The notes under the pieces: generated by a model
What the model was told of the DNA's origin: nothing
The model's input: the letters and a program-made list of their open reading frames with translations, nothing else
Database searches by the model: none
Assembly: GCF_023256255.1 (NCBI RefSeq)
Contig: NZ_JAGDXD010000028.1
Location: 124,001 to 188,000, forward strand
Length of the DNA stretch: 64,000 nt
Direction: 5' to 3'
Origin: Caldivirga sp.
GTDB taxonomy: Archaea > Thermoproteota > Thermoprotei > Thermoproteales > Thermocladiaceae
Translations under genes and position numbers: made by a program
Part shown: positions 7,842-17,666 of the stretch, in pieces
How positions within the stretch are numbered: the stretch's first letter is position 1
Layout: the number at the start of each line of letters is the position of its first letter

Positions 7842-9137
7842 TTAGTAATTGAGGGGTAGGCAATCGCATTTAATACCCACGTCACTCAGCTTGAAGCCAT
7901 ACTTGACCTCAGTGTAATGGGCCTTAAACTCCTTAACCTCACTCCTAACTGCACTAGGTTCCTTACCATCAATCAGCATTGCCTTCATGAATGCGGCAAT
8001 CTCAGCCATTTCCTGAGTACCCATACCCACCCTAGTCATTTCCTGAACACCCATCCTAATGCCGCTGGGTTTCACTGCGCTCCTATCCCAGGGTAGCATA
8101 TTCTTGTTAACGATTATTCCACCATCCTCAAGTAGTTGAGCAACCTTAGCCCCACCGCCGAATTTAGAAGCATCAAAGACTACTTGATGAGTCTCAGTGA
8201 AGCCCCTAGCCTCAGCCACCACCGGTATACCATACTTGCTTAACTCCTCAGCCAGCCTCTTCGCATTCAACCTTACTTGGTAGGCGTAGGATTCACCAAA
8301 GGTCATCATTTCAATTGCCGTTATCGCAGTGGAGGCGTACCTATGCAGGTGGTAATTTGATGTTAATTGTGGGAAGACCGCCCTTTGAATGTTCTTGAAA
8401 ATGGACTCATTATTAGTGAATATTACACCACCCTGGGGCCCTGGGAAGGTCTTATGCGTTGATGAGGTCATTAAGTCTGCCCCCTCATTAAGTGAATTGG
8501 GGAATTGGCCACCAGCTATTAACCCAAGCACGTGGGCTGAGTCATGCATTAAGTAAGCCCCATTCTCATGAGCCACCTGGGCAAGCTCCTTAACTGGATG
8601 CGGGAATAAGTAAAGTGATGCACCCAATATAACTAATTGAGGCTTCTCCTCCCTAATGACCTTTGCCGCTGAGTCAACGTTAATGCTGAAGTTCTCCTCA
8701 TCACAAGGTAGGTGAATTACCTTAAGCCCCAATGCCCCAGGGGCACCAACCTCATCATGGCTAATATGCCCACCACACTGCCTTGGCACTGCAGCAATCT
8801 TACCACCCTTAGCTAACGTTAAGTAAACAGCCATGTTAGCTACTGTACCTGAAATAGGCCTCACATCAACGTAGCTTGCGTGGAATAGTTTAGACATGAG
8901 GTCAACTAAATACGCCTCCATATCATCAACATACTTAACACCTTGATAATACCTATTACCTATAGTGCCCTCCGCATACCTACCCATCATGTCGTTTATG
9001 TAGAAGTACTCAGCCAGTGGTGACATGACGTTTTCACTTGGTATTAGGTTTATGGTTTCCCTCCTCCTCCATGTATTATGACTATTTATTATATCCCTTA
9101 CCCTATTTACTGCATTAATAGCATCACTTAGATTCAT
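7842..9137 (-). CDS. glyA: serine hydroxymethyltransferase
   Basis: This PLP enzyme interconverts serine and glycine and passes a one-carbon unit to a tetrahydropterin carrier, probably a modified pterin in archaea. The PLP-lysine motif is clear as [13 protein letters not shown] (about residue 230), along with the fold-type I features [13 protein letters not shown] near residue 55 and HDSAHVLGL near 200. At 431 residues it is the usual archaeal length. A minus-strand TATA near 9166 gives a leaderless start at ATG 9137. Confidence 0.96.
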   Translation of the reverse strand: MNLSDAINAVNRVRDIINSHNTWRRRETINLIPSENVMSPLAEYFYINDMMGRYAEGTIGNRYYQGVKYVDDMEAYLVDLMSKLFHASYVDVRPISGTVANMAVYLTLAKGGKIAAVPRQCGGHISHDEVGAPGALGLKVIHLPCDEENFSINVDSAAKVIREEKPQLVILGASLYLFPHPVKELAQVAHENGAYLMHDSAHVLGLIAGGQFPNSLNEGADLMTSSTHKTFPGPQGGVIFTNNESIFKNIQRAVFPQLTSNYHLHRYASTAITAIEMMTFGESYAYQVRLNAKRLAEELSKYGIPVVAEARGFTETHQVVFDASKFGGGAKVAQLLEDGGIIVNKNMLPWDRSAVKPSGIRMGVQEMTRVGMGTQEMAEIAAFMKAMLIDGKEPSAVRSEVKEFKAHYTEVKYGFKLSDVGIKCDCLPLNY

Positions 9138-9351
9138 TAAGCTTAAACCTAATAACCCAGAAATATAAATTTATCCGCTGGCTACGTTTAGCATAATGCT
9201 TATATTACGAAGAATCAAGGCTTCTCAACTACTGTACATGAGTAAAGTAATAATAGTGCATTTACCATTAAGTAATCCTACAATAAGCAGCATATTAACG
9301 GTCCCTCACTACATGAGTGTACCCTTATATATTTCAGGTAATTCATTAACT

Positions 9352-10617
9352 ATGGTTAAGACTGCCTTAGTGATTGGCGGCGGCCATAATGGGTTAATGG
9401 CTGCTGTAACGCTTAGGGAGAGCGGATTCAATGTCACGTTAATTGAGGCTAGGGGTAAGGTTGGCGGTATGGCTGATACTGAAACCATGATGGGTGTGAA
9501 GGTTAGTAGGGCTGCATATGTACTAGGCCTAATGCCCAGGCGATTCATGGATAAATTCAACATACCTGTGATTAGGCAGGATCCATTTCAAGTGACTTAC
9601 ATTAATGGTAAGCTAATACCCTTCTGGAGGGATAGGGATAAGAGGGTTAAGGCGTTGGTTAAGGCTGGTGAAGTTAAGTTCCCTGAGTTCGAGGGTAAGC
9701 TACTTAAATTTAAGGAGTTAATGGAGAGTAAGTTCACGTTTGTTAATGAACCACCCTCAGTGGGTGAAATTAGGGATGAGGCCGTTAAGCTTGGTGTTGA
9801 GGAATTCATTGAGGAGTCATGCAGTAGAATACTGAGTGAGTACCTATCTCCAGACCTCCACTACACCTTCATGTACCCAGGTATGGAGAATTCCCCAGCG
9901 TACCTAATAGCCTACTTCTACTCACCTGACTGGTCATTTGTGAAGGGAGGCATGGGTACTGTGGGTGATGCAATGTTGAGGTATGCCTTAAGCATTGGCG
10001 TTAATGTGCGCCTGGGGGTTAAGGTTAATGGATTGGAGTTTAAGGGTGACCTAGTGACCGGTGTCATCACTAATGATGGTATCTTAAAGGGTGATGTAGT
10101 TGTTTCCTCAGTTAGCCCAATACTGCTTGATCAATGGATTAAGGGTAAGGGGAGTAGTTGGCGTATACCTAGGCCTGGTTGGAGGAAGTATAATATTGTG
10201 CTTAAGGATTACCCAAGAATCCCCCCTGAATTAAAGCCCTACGCCCACTCAATAATGGACACTGAGGCTGGAGAGTTGGTGATACCGTCAATACTTGATG
10301 AAACCAGGGGTGGGGTTGTTTTAGAGTTTATGGGTGACTTGGATTCATTACTGGACATGATGCCTGATATTCATGAAAAGGCTCTGGTGATAGATAAGTT
10401 AACACCCAAGGATGCCGAGGCCACTTATAACGTACCTAATGGTGATGTTAACCATATCCCAATGAGAGCACCATATGTGCTTAATGGGAGGCCAGGGTAC
10501 AGGACCCAGTTCCTTAACCTATTCCAGGGGAGTGCCGGCAATTACCCAGGTGGGCAGATAACCGGTGTACCAGGTTATAATGCAGCTAGGTTAGCTGTTG
10601 GTGTCTATTCGGCGTAA
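9352..10617 (+). CDS. FAD-dependent oxidoreductase, phytoene dehydrogenase-like
   Basis: The 421-residue protein starts with an FAD-binding beta-alpha-beta unit, VIGGGHNGL, the GxGxNGL variant typical of phytoene dehydrogenase-related and amine-oxidase-like flavoproteins. The C terminus has the matching substrate-domain and FAD-contact region (SAGNYPGGQITGVPGYNAA, residues about 393-411). The frame opens at 9196, but the segment before 9352 lacks coding character, and a TATA box (CCTTATATA, near 9327) lies 25 nt before ATG 9352, so the start is set there. It may act on an isoprenoid; HMG-CoA reductase is in the window but far away. No other carotenoid gene is adjacent. Confidence 0.85.
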   Translation: MVKTALVIGGGHNGLMAAVTLRESGFNVTLIEARGKVGGMADTETMMGVKVSRAAYVLGLMPRRFMDKFNIPVIRQDPFQVTYINGKLIPFWRDRDKRVKALVKAGEVKFPEFEGKLLKFKELMESKFTFVNEPPSVGEIRDEAVKLGVEEFIEESCSRILSEYLSPDLHYTFMYPGMENSPAYLIAYFYSPDWSFVKGGMGTVGDAMLRYALSIGVNVRLGVKVNGLEFKGDLVTGVITNDGILKGDVVVSSVSPILLDQWIKGKGSSWRIPRPGWRKYNIVLKDYPRIPPELKPYAHSIMDTEAGELVIPSILDETRGGVVLEFMGDLDSLLDMMPDIHEKALVIDKLTPKDAEATYNVPNGDVNHIPMRAPYVLNGRPGYRTQFLNLFQGSAGNYPGGQITGVPGYNAARLAVGVYSA

Positions 10618-10787
10618 GCGGTGGTTGCATTAATTCTACAATTAATTATAATAAATTTAATATTATAGGTTTAGATTCTTAACTTATATATGATTAATCA
10701 TTATATTATATAAACATTAATTATGGTTGAGTAGCATATAGTGCTTGGGGCAAAGGTTTAAATATAGCGGTTATGTAGTTAGGATTA

Positions 10788-11255
10788 GTGTTAAACATGA
10801 GCGTGGAGAGTCAGGTTAAGGCTCACATAAAGGGATTAATAAATAGGCTTGATGGTTGGTTAATAAGCCAAAGGAAATTAATAGATGATCTACAGAAGTA
10901 CGCTGATTACGTTAAGAGCCAGGATAGGTACACCCTATTATTATCAGCGCAGGCCATGATATATTACATAGAGCGTACCGCTAAGGACTTTGAGTCATGG
11001 CTAAACAACCCACTCATAACGTCAATAATGACACCGGATATGTTAAAGGAGCTTGAGGCTAAGTTGCGTGAACTGGCGGTTAACTTCATAAAGGTGGATC
11101 TTGAGCACACTGGACAGTACCTTGACTTACTTAGGAAATATGATGCGGCTGGTGAGGTACCGGAGATACTAAGGCTATACTTTGAGCATAGGATTGGTGG
11201 TGCACAGGAGGGTGGGCAACAGAGGGGAGGGGAGGAAATGCCCAGGTTCCTGTGA
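10788..11255 (+). CDS. alpha-helical hypothetical protein, 155 aa
   Basis: The protein is almost entirely helical, with long amphipathic stretches and a Gly/Gln-rich tail (GGAQEGGQQRGGEE) before PRFL. It resembles an uncharacterised Thermoproteales family that I think is DUF2153, from memory only. A strong TATA box (TTTAAATA, 10757-10764) puts the transcript start at GTG 10788 or very near ATG 10797; either could be the start. It stands alone between two AT-rich spacers; 10618-10787 shows nothing else. Confidence 0.65.
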   Translation: MLNMSVESQVKAHIKGLINRLDGWLISQRKLIDDLQKYADYVKSQDRYTLLLSAQAMIYYIERTAKDFESWLNNPLITSIMTPDMLKELEAKLRELAVNFIKVDLEHTGQYLDLLRKYDAAGEVPEILRLYFEHRIGGAQEGGQQRGGEEMPRFL

Positions 11256-11320
11256 TTAGGTAAACGCATGTTTCCAACAAAAGCTTAAAGTTAGTGCCCT
11301 TTAATTAAAAATAATCACGA

Positions 11321-12181
11321 TCACGTATGGGTAGTTTGCCTTTTATTTACCTCAAAGTCAACCCTAACCTTATACACCCTAGGGGCATACTCTCTAACAA
11401 TCCTCTCATTAATTATCCTGCAGTTAACACTCATGTTACTGCAATGCTTCATCACGATTTCCTCAGCATCCCTAAAGGGATCTTCCTCCGGGCCAATGTG
11501 ATAGAAGTTCACTATGCCCTCATCCATTACGCAATTTATGGCGCTGGGTAGGTATTGGTGAGCGCCTAAGGGTAGGGTCATTATTACCCTGTGGAAGCTA
11601 TTCCTCATTTTTTCGCAGAAGAGTGACGCATCATACTCAACCGGCACTACCTTACCCCTAACCTTATTTAACCTCACGTTAACTTCAGCATACCTAATTG
11701 CCTCCGGGTTTATCTCAACAGCATATATTAAGCGCACTGTGGGTTTATGCTTAAGTATTATGAATGCGTATGGCGCGATCCCAGCGAATAAGTAGGCTAT
11801 TACCTCATTATCCTTAACCCTTGATGCTAAATCAAGCCTATCGTACTGATCTCTGGGGGAGAAGAATACCTTAGTTGGGTCAAGCATTAACCTAATCCCT
11901 GATTCAACGTGAATAACCTCAGTGACTTCCCCAATTAACTTCTCGTAACTGTATAACCTAAACTCACCGCTCCTTGGCCCAATCCTCCTTAACACCGCCT
12001 TAACATTCCTACTATTCTTAATTATTGCCTTAGCTATCTCGTACTTGAACTTGTCTAGTTCATTGGGTATCTCAATGATAGCCACTGCCCCTGACCTGGA
12101 TCCAATTATGTCGAAACCTGAGGGCACTAGGCTTAGTAAGTCCTGCGGTACTATACCCCTTAATTCATCCCTCAATTTCAT
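11321..12181 (-). CDS. Trm5/Tyw2-family tRNA methyltransferase
   Basis: This is a class I SAM-dependent methyltransferase related to Trm5, which makes m1G37 in tRNA or acts in wyosine synthesis. The family motif DPTKVFFSPRDQYDR (residues about 100-114) corresponds to the conserved FSPR-x-x-x-ER stretch, followed by a SAM site (LFAGIAPYAFI, about 133), VEINPEA (about 156) and a catalytic-loop MTLPLGAH (about 202), which replaces the usual NxPx. At 286 residues it lacks the extra N-terminal domain of longer members. It starts at ATG 12181 and is divergent from atpB, with about 50 bp between. Confidence 0.82.
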   Translation of the reverse strand: MKLRDELRGIVPQDLLSLVPSGFDIIGSRSGAVAIIEIPNELDKFKYEIAKAIIKNSRNVKAVLRRIGPRSGEFRLYSYEKLIGEVTEVIHVESGIRLMLDPTKVFFSPRDQYDRLDLASRVKDNEVIAYLFAGIAPYAFIILKHKPTVRLIYAVEINPEAIRYAEVNVRLNKVRGKVVPVEYDASLFCEKMRNSFHRVIMTLPLGAHQYLPSAINCVMDEGIVNFYHIGPEEDPFRDAEEIVMKHCSNMSVNCRIINERIVREYAPRVYKVRVDFEVNKRQTTHT

Positions 12182-12234
12182 TTAACCGGTCCTCACGTTA
12201 ATAGTTAAAAACTAATCACTCGACGGCTTAATTA

Positions 12235-13668
12235 ATGTCTAAGCTTCTTGAGATTAGGGGGATACAGGAGTATAGGACTGTTAGGGAGGTTAAGGGGCCA
12301 TTGATAGTTATTGAAAGGACTAGGGGGATAGCATACGGTGAAATGGGTGTTGTAACTGGGCCTGATGGTGAACCTAGGCTTATTCAGGTAATTGAAGTTG
12401 GACCTGACTACGCCATAGCCCAAGTCCTAACAGGGACCCTTGGCTTACCGGCAAGCGGCTCCACAGTCAGGTTCTATGGAACCACCTTAAGGCTACCAGT
12501 GTCTGAGGATTTACTGGGTAGGATAATAAGCGGTAGGGGTGTGCCAAGGGATTCATTATCAATGCCACCAGCAGAGGACTTCCTTGACGTTAACGGTGAG
12601 CCACTTAACCCATACGCTAGGGATTACCCAGAGGAGCCTATTGAGACTGGTGTTAGTGCAATAGATGGACTCTACACTATGGTTAGGGGACAGAAGTTAC
12701 CCATATTCTCAGGCACTGGATTACCGCACAATATGCTTGCTGCCCAGGTTGCAAGGCAGGCAACTGTTAGGGGTAGTGAGGAGGAGTTTGCAATAGTCTT
12801 CGCCGCTATTGGCCTTAGGACCGAGGAGGCGTTATTCTTCATTGATGAGTTTAGGAGAACAGGTGCATTAAGAAGACTAGTCTTGGTAATGAATCTTGCC
12901 AGTGACCCAATAGCTGAAAGGATTCTTACACCAAGGGTTGCCTTAACCATAGCCGAGTACTTGGCTTGGCAAAGGGATTACCACGTCCTAGTGATATTAA
13001 GTGATATGCTTAACTACGCAGAGGCCCTTAGGGAGCTTTCATCAGCTAAGGGTGAGCTACCAGGTAGGAGGGGTTACCCAGGCTACATGTACACTGACTT
13101 AGCGTCAATATTCGAGAGGGCAGGTAGAGCTAGGGGTAGAAAGGGTAGTGTTACCCAATTCCCAATACTAACGATGCCTCACGATGACATAACCCACCCA
13201 GTACCCGACTTAACAGGCTACATTACGGAGGGTCAACTAGTCTTATCCAGGTCAATGTGGGGTAAGGGCATTTACCCACCCTTCGATGTCCTAATGAGCC
13301 TATCAAGGTTAATGAAGGATGCTGTCGGTGAGGGTAAGACTAGGGATGATCATAAGTACGTGGCTAATCAACTCATATCAGCCTACTCTAGGGCATTGGA
13401 TGTTAGGAACCTAGCAGTACTGGTTGGTGAGGGTAATTTAAGTTGGCGTGAAAGGAGGTACCTTAGGTTCGCTGATGAGTTTGAGAGGAAGTTCATAGCT
13501 CAAGGTTTCTATGAAAGGAGAACGTTCGAACAGACTCTTGACATAGCTTGGGACGCCTTAAGTGTACTACCTGAGGATGAGTACTCCAATATTCCACCTG
13601 AAGTATCAAAGAGGTACTATAGGGAAGGTATATTTAAGTCAATTAAGGATGAAGGAGTTAAGGCCTAG
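12235..13668 (+). CDS. atpB: A-type ATP synthase subunit B
   Basis: This is the non-catalytic nucleotide-binding subunit of the A1 headpiece, on the cytoplasmic side of the membrane. The beta-barrel N-terminal domain, the central alpha/beta domain and the C-terminal helices are all present over 477 residues, the usual length. The P-loop is replaced by FSGTGLPHN (about residue 159), as expected for B, and the ALRELSSA and [14 protein letters not shown] regions are conserved. No other ATP synthase subunit is nearby, so the operon is dispersed, as in other Thermoproteales. Confidence 0.97.
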   Translation: MSKLLEIRGIQEYRTVREVKGPLIVIERTRGIAYGEMGVVTGPDGEPRLIQVIEVGPDYAIAQVLTGTLGLPASGSTVRFYGTTLRLPVSEDLLGRIISGRGVPRDSLSMPPAEDFLDVNGEPLNPYARDYPEEPIETGVSAIDGLYTMVRGQKLPIFSGTGLPHNMLAAQVARQATVRGSEEEFAIVFAAIGLRTEEALFFIDEFRRTGALRRLVLVMNLASDPIAERILTPRVALTIAEYLAWQRDYHVLVILSDMLNYAEALRELSSAKGELPGRRGYPGYMYTDLASIFERAGRARGRKGSVTQFPILTMPHDDITHPVPDLTGYITEGQLVLSRSMWGKGIYPPFDVLMSLSRLMKDAVGEGKTRDDHKYVANQLISAYSRALDVRNLAVLVGEGNLSWRERRYLRFADEFERKFIAQGFYERRTFEQTLDIAWDALSVLPEDEYSNIPPEVSKRYYREGIFKSIKDEGVKA

Positions 13669-13727
13669 GCAAATAAGCTTCAGCGCATGCTTAAACTTTA
13701 TTAGAAACTCATGGCTTAGCTACAGTT

Positions 13728-14084
13728 GTGACTGAGTTAGTTAAGAAGGCTGAAGATTGGTTTGAGGTGGCTAAGGGTGCATTAAGGGAGGGTAGGTTTT
13801 GGTTAGTCTGTTATGCATCGCATCAGGCGGTTGAACTATATGCTAAGGGTGTATTATTCATGAGGGCTGGTTCATACCCATTTACCCATAATTTAGTAAC
13901 ATTGATTAAGTTAATTGATTTAAATGCATCAACTGAAGTCCTTAATTCATGCAGGGTACTTAATCCTCACTACTCAGCATCAAGGTACGATTCATCATCA
14001 ATTTATGATAAGGATACTGCTGTGCAATGCTTAACACACGCTGAGGTGGTTATAACATGGCTGAGGACCTTATTAGAAAAATGA
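13728..14084 (+). CDS. HEPN-domain protein (pair 1)
   Basis: This 118-residue all-helical protein has the HEPN pattern AEDWFEVAKGALREGRFWLVCYASHQAVE in its first helices (residues about 8-36) and the typical C-terminal YDKDTAVQCLTHAEVVITWL helix. An RNase-type R-x4-6-H is not seen, so this is the partner type rather than an obvious ribonuclease. It starts at GTG 13728 behind TTTATTA near 13698. It overlaps the nucleotidyltransferase by 28 bp, so the two are co-translated, the layout of HEPN/MNT toxin-antitoxin modules. Confidence 0.8.
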   Translation: MTELVKKAEDWFEVAKGALREGRFWLVCYASHQAVELYAKGVLFMRAGSYPFTHNLVTLIKLIDLNASTEVLNSCRVLNPHYSASRYDSSSIYDKDTAVQCLTHAEVVITWLRTLLEK

Positions 14085-14407
14085 TTATTAAGGTATCTAA
14101 GTATGATGAGGATTTCAGGAATTTCATAAGCAGGTTAATTAAAAAGTACCCTGACTCAACAATAGTGCTCTTTGGCTCCAGAGCTAGGGGTGATAATAGA
14201 CCTTCAAGTGACTTCGATGTACTAGTTATTATTAAGGGTAAGGTTACGTGGAGTATTGTGGAGGAAATATCGTTTATTGCTGATGAATTACCTGTTGATT
14301 TAATTGTTAAAAGCGTGGAGGATTTCCTAAATGATGCAGGTATTAAGTTAATGCTAAGGAATGGATGCAGGGTGCTATATGATGGCTTAAGTCTAAATCC
14401 ATGTTAA
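14057..14407 (+). CDS. MNT-type minimal nucleotidyltransferase (pair 1)
   Basis: The 116-residue protein has the minimal nucleotidyltransferase signature GS-x10-DxD (GSRARGDNRPSSDFD, about residues 36-50), with two Asp residues for metal binding. In studied HEPN/MNT pairs the MNT protein AMPylates or guards the HEPN toxin. It starts inside the HEPN gene at ATG 14057. Confidence 0.85.
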   Translation: MAEDLIRKMIIKVSKYDEDFRNFISRLIKKYPDSTIVLFGSRARGDNRPSSDFDVLVIIKGKVTWSIVEEISFIADELPVDLIVKSVEDFLNDAGIKLMLRNGCRVLYDGLSLNPC

Positions 14408-14465
14408 GTTCAAGTAATTGTAAGCAAGTATTTAAATAACTGTATTGATTACGCCGCTGATTCTT

Positions 14466-14831
14466 CTATTGAACTTGCCCACCCTGACCTGCAGCGAGCG
14501 TTTGCTTAACCTTATTCTCCAATTCACTTATCTGTTTCCTAAGCATATTCTCCTGCTTCACAAGGGACTGAAGATGCAGGTCAAGTAGCTCCTTCCTCTG
14601 GTTTAAATCCTGTATAGCCTCATCCCTAGTGGTTGAAAGTAGAAAGGTTCCCACAACCTTGTAAACCTTCGAATCCTGTGGAAGCTTATTTAACTCATTG
14701 AGGGCTTTATCCACATTCCTGAGTTCGCTCTCATACTGCTGTTTCCTAAGCAATACTGCCTGTAGTTGATCCTCAAGTTGCCTCAGCCTATCTAAGTCAT
14801 TCCTAACCGCTGGCGGGATTTCAGTAGCCAT
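14466..14831 (-). CDS. pfdB: prefoldin beta subunit
   Basis: The 121-residue protein consists of two long coiled-coil helices around a central beta hairpin (SKVYKVVGTFLLSTTRDEA, about residues 55-73), the hallmark of prefoldin beta. It assembles with the alpha subunit into a hexamer that passes unfolded proteins to the thermosome in the cytoplasm. It starts at ATG 14831. The alpha subunit is not in the window. Confidence 0.95.
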   Translation of the reverse strand: MATEIPPAVRNDLDRLRQLEDQLQAVLLRKQQYESELRNVDKALNELNKLPQDSKVYKVVGTFLLSTTRDEAIQDLNQRKELLDLHLQSLVKQENMLRKQISELENKVKQTLAAGQGGQVQ

Positions 14832-15040
14832 AATTGCCTAAGGTTACTTGACTAAAAATGCTTTTCGCAACATACTGCACAAGGCGGTTAAATGATAGGC
14901 CACCACCCACTGACTGCACCTATGTGCTGGTAAACCCATATACCATGAATCAGCCTTAAGCCATTTCCTAGGTTTAAGGAAAATGATTTCAATCGAATGC
15001 TATTGCGAACACTTAAAAAGTATTGTATCCATGTCTAGGT

Positions 15041-16306
15041 ATGAAGCTGCTTTTCCTAGTACTGGATGGGGCTGCTGATAGGCCTAATGAGAAGGGGGAG
15101 ACCCCGTTATCCATGGCTAAGAAGCCCAATTTAGATTCACTGGCTGTTCAGGGAGCCTTAGGATACCACTACCCCTTAGGGGTAGGTAGAGCTCCTGAGA
15201 GTGATGCAGCAGTATTATCTATACTGGGTTATGACCCGGATAAGTACTACACGGGTAGGGGTCCTCTTGAAGCCCTTGGGGTTGGTTATAGGGTTAAGGA
15301 GGGGCATGAGGTTGCCTTTAGGGCTAACTTCGCCACTATTAATCCTGAAACAAGGGTTATCCTTGATAGGAGGGTTGGTAGGAGCTTGGAATCCTGGGAG
15401 GCTCAGGAGCTAGCTAAGGCGGTTGACGGTATTGAGCTTGGGGGTGGTTTAGGGTATGCTAGGGTTATTGCAACTATTGGCCATAGAGCAGTGGTGATTA
15501 TTGGTGTTAAATCAGGGCGCCTTAGTGGGGATGTTACTAATAATGATCCAGCCTACGTTAGGGTTGGTAAGGTATCTGTTGCTGTACCTAATCCTGATAA
15601 TAGGCTTGCACAGATAAGGCCCTTAAACCCACAGGATGAGGCAGCGTCATTAACAGCTAAGTTAGCTAATGAATTTGTTGATAAAGTAATCAACATACTT
15701 AAGGATCATCCATTAAATAAGGAGAGGGCCAAGAAGGGTTTACTGCAGGCTAACGTAATACTAGTGAGGGATGCAGGTGACTCATTACCTAAAGTAACCC
15801 CGATAAATCAACTTCATGGGCTTAAATTCGGCGCAGTAGCTGAGATGCCTGTGGAGAGGGGTATAGCTAGGGCGCTGGGTATGGATGTTGAGGAGGTTAA
15901 GCTTTACAACGCCCCCAAGGATGAGGTCCTCGGTGAACGCTTCGAGGCAACCATGAAACTCCTGGAAAGGGTTGACGTAGCCTACGTTCACTTAAAGGGG
16001 CCTGATGAACCAGGTCATGATGGTGACTTAAAGGGTAAGGTTAAGGCAATAGAGGACATTGATGAGTATTACGTGGCTAAGTTGATTAAGAGTAATTGGG
16101 GGGACTCAATACTAGTCACCAGTGATCACGCAACTCCATGGGCACTGAAGGCGCATAGTGATGACCCAGTACCAATAATGCTTAAGTCACGTAAGGTTAA
16201 GGCTGATGGTTTAACATTGAACGAGATTAACGCCAGTAAAGGTAGTTTAGGTAAGTTTGAACATGGCTGGTTAATAATGGGTAGGATTAAGGAGCTGGTT
16301 TTCTAA
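15041..16306 (+). CDS. apgM: 2,3-bisphosphoglycerate-independent phosphoglycerate mutase, archaeal type
   Basis: This glycolytic/gluconeogenic enzyme interconverts 3- and 2-phosphoglycerate. It belongs to the alkaline phosphatase superfamily: the metal-binding VLDGAADRP sits at residue 7 onward, the phospho-acceptor Ser is in PESDAAVLSILGY (about 61), and later metal ligands are GPDEPGHDGD (about 326) and TSDHATPWALKAHSDDPVP (about 367). The frame opens at TTG 15023, but a TATA-like CTTAAAAA at 15012 is 26 nt before ATG 15041, so I take 15041 (421 aa), which also begins exactly where the family begins. Confidence 0.96.
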   Translation: MKLLFLVLDGAADRPNEKGETPLSMAKKPNLDSLAVQGALGYHYPLGVGRAPESDAAVLSILGYDPDKYYTGRGPLEALGVGYRVKEGHEVAFRANFATINPETRVILDRRVGRSLESWEAQELAKAVDGIELGGGLGYARVIATIGHRAVVIIGVKSGRLSGDVTNNDPAYVRVGKVSVAVPNPDNRLAQIRPLNPQDEAASLTAKLANEFVDKVINILKDHPLNKERAKKGLLQANVILVRDAGDSLPKVTPINQLHGLKFGAVAEMPVERGIARALGMDVEEVKLYNAPKDEVLGERFEATMKLLERVDVAYVHLKGPDEPGHDGDLKGKVKAIEDIDEYYVAKLIKSNWGDSILVTSDHATPWALKAHSDDPVPIMLKSRKVKADGLTLNEINASKGSLGKFEHGWLIMGRIKELVF

Positions 16307-16374
16307 AGCTTTAGTTAAAGGCATGAACACTAACAAGGCTTATAAATTCACCTGCAGGCGCTTAACGTACTGAA

Positions 16375-17472
16375 GTGATGATGGAGGACTTAGAATTACT
16401 TGAAGCTAAGTACCAGGGTACAGTGGCTAGGAGTAGGGAGGCCCTTGAGCTCGACTTCAGTATTAGGTATGGTGATAGAATGAGCCTTATGCTTAATGAG
16501 GCTCTTAAGGTGTATTTCCTAGACCTTGATAGTAAGGTTAAGGTTAGGAGAACAATAGTTGATGAAATGGGGTATAGGATTGATAACCTCGTTAAGGCTA
16601 GGTTAAGTTCACTAAACCTAAACCTTAACCCCATATTAATAACCTGGTACTACATTGGTAATGGTGAACACGTAGATAGGCTTAGGGAACTTCTCGGTAT
16701 GGCTGGTCAAAGAATAAGTATTGATGATTACGTTAAGGGTGGATTCCTTATGAGAATTGATAAGTCAACCGTAATAATCCCAGAATACCTAGCAGGTTAC
16801 TTATCTAAGGTGGATCCACCACCGCAGTTGGATTCATCATCAATAGTGTACGGTAATATTGATAACCCAATGTTCATGGTTACCTTAGAGACTATAGCCA
16901 GGAACCTTAAGCCAATTGATGGCTTCATAAGGGCCTTCTATGGTAAGGGTATTAGAGACGCCTTAACAAGTGGCCTACTTAATCAATTAGCTAAATTGCA
17001 TAATGATGAAGTCCTGGTTAATCCATTAATTGACTTAAGAAGCCTTAGGTTAGGGTTAGCTAGGGCTAAGAACACTAGGGCTAGGGTGATTAAGCATTCA
17101 CTATCAATGTACGGTAAATACATATTCGATAGGGAGATATACTGTGGTGTTAACTACATGTTCACCTACAGTTCAAGAAGTCTTGTGGTTTACTTATGCC
17201 CCTGGACACCCCACTATAAGTTAATAATAAGTAAACATTATGGGGTAAGGAGTCTCATAGTATTAGGCATTAGATTTAGGGAAAGCATGGTTGATTTCCT
17301 TAACTCCGAGAAGGATAGAAGACCCAGCCTATCTAAGGTCATGTTTGTCGCCTTCGATCAAGCTGTAGGTAGCATCCATGCGATATATCAGAGTGAGAGT
17401 AGGAACCTAATGGATGATGCACTAGATATCTTGTACGAGACTAACTACAACATTACTGAAGTAACTTATTAG
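16375..17472 (+). CDS. hypothetical protein, 365 aa
   Basis: The protein is soluble and of mixed alpha/beta type, rich in Arg and Leu. A CGVNYMF stretch near 262 and a C-terminal SVHAIYQ-like region are the only notable spots, with no known motif. Codon use matches the genome, and a TATA box (CTTATAAAT, near 16342) precedes it, so it is a real gene. The start could be GTG 16375 or either of the two ATG codons that follow directly. It is probably restricted to Thermoproteales, but I cannot test that. Confidence 0.75.
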   Translation: MMMEDLELLEAKYQGTVARSREALELDFSIRYGDRMSLMLNEALKVYFLDLDSKVKVRRTIVDEMGYRIDNLVKARLSSLNLNLNPILITWYYIGNGEHVDRLRELLGMAGQRISIDDYVKGGFLMRIDKSTVIIPEYLAGYLSKVDPPPQLDSSSIVYGNIDNPMFMVTLETIARNLKPIDGFIRAFYGKGIRDALTSGLLNQLAKLHNDEVLVNPLIDLRSLRLGLARAKNTRARVIKHSLSMYGKYIFDREIYCGVNYMFTYSSRSLVVYLCPWTPHYKLIISKHYGVRSLIVLGIRFRESMVDFLNSEKDRRPSLSKVMFVAFDQAVGSIHAIYQSESRNLMDDALDILYETNYNITEVTY

Positions 17473-17666
17473 ATTACTGCGAACCCTCTGAGTGACTTCA
17501 CCATTCATAGTGAGGATTCTTGAGGGTGTTTTTAAATTCCTTGATTCTCTTCATTTATCTGCGGAACCTCACCCATTGGCTCAAACCAAGGGCAAGGTGA
17601 ATCAATGAAAGCAGGAAACCCCACTTTTAAAGATAAGTTAATTCAACTTGGTTAATCCTCCATAAA

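Noticed and set aside
9196-9351. N-terminal extension of the FAD oxidoreductase in the longest frame
   Set aside because: It contains the promoter (TATA near 9327), has a composition unlike coding sequence, and the FAD fold begins right at ATG 9352.
11327-11551. Plus-strand 74-aa frame opposite the Trm5-like gene
   Set aside because: It lies fully within the methyltransferase gene and has no recognisable motif.
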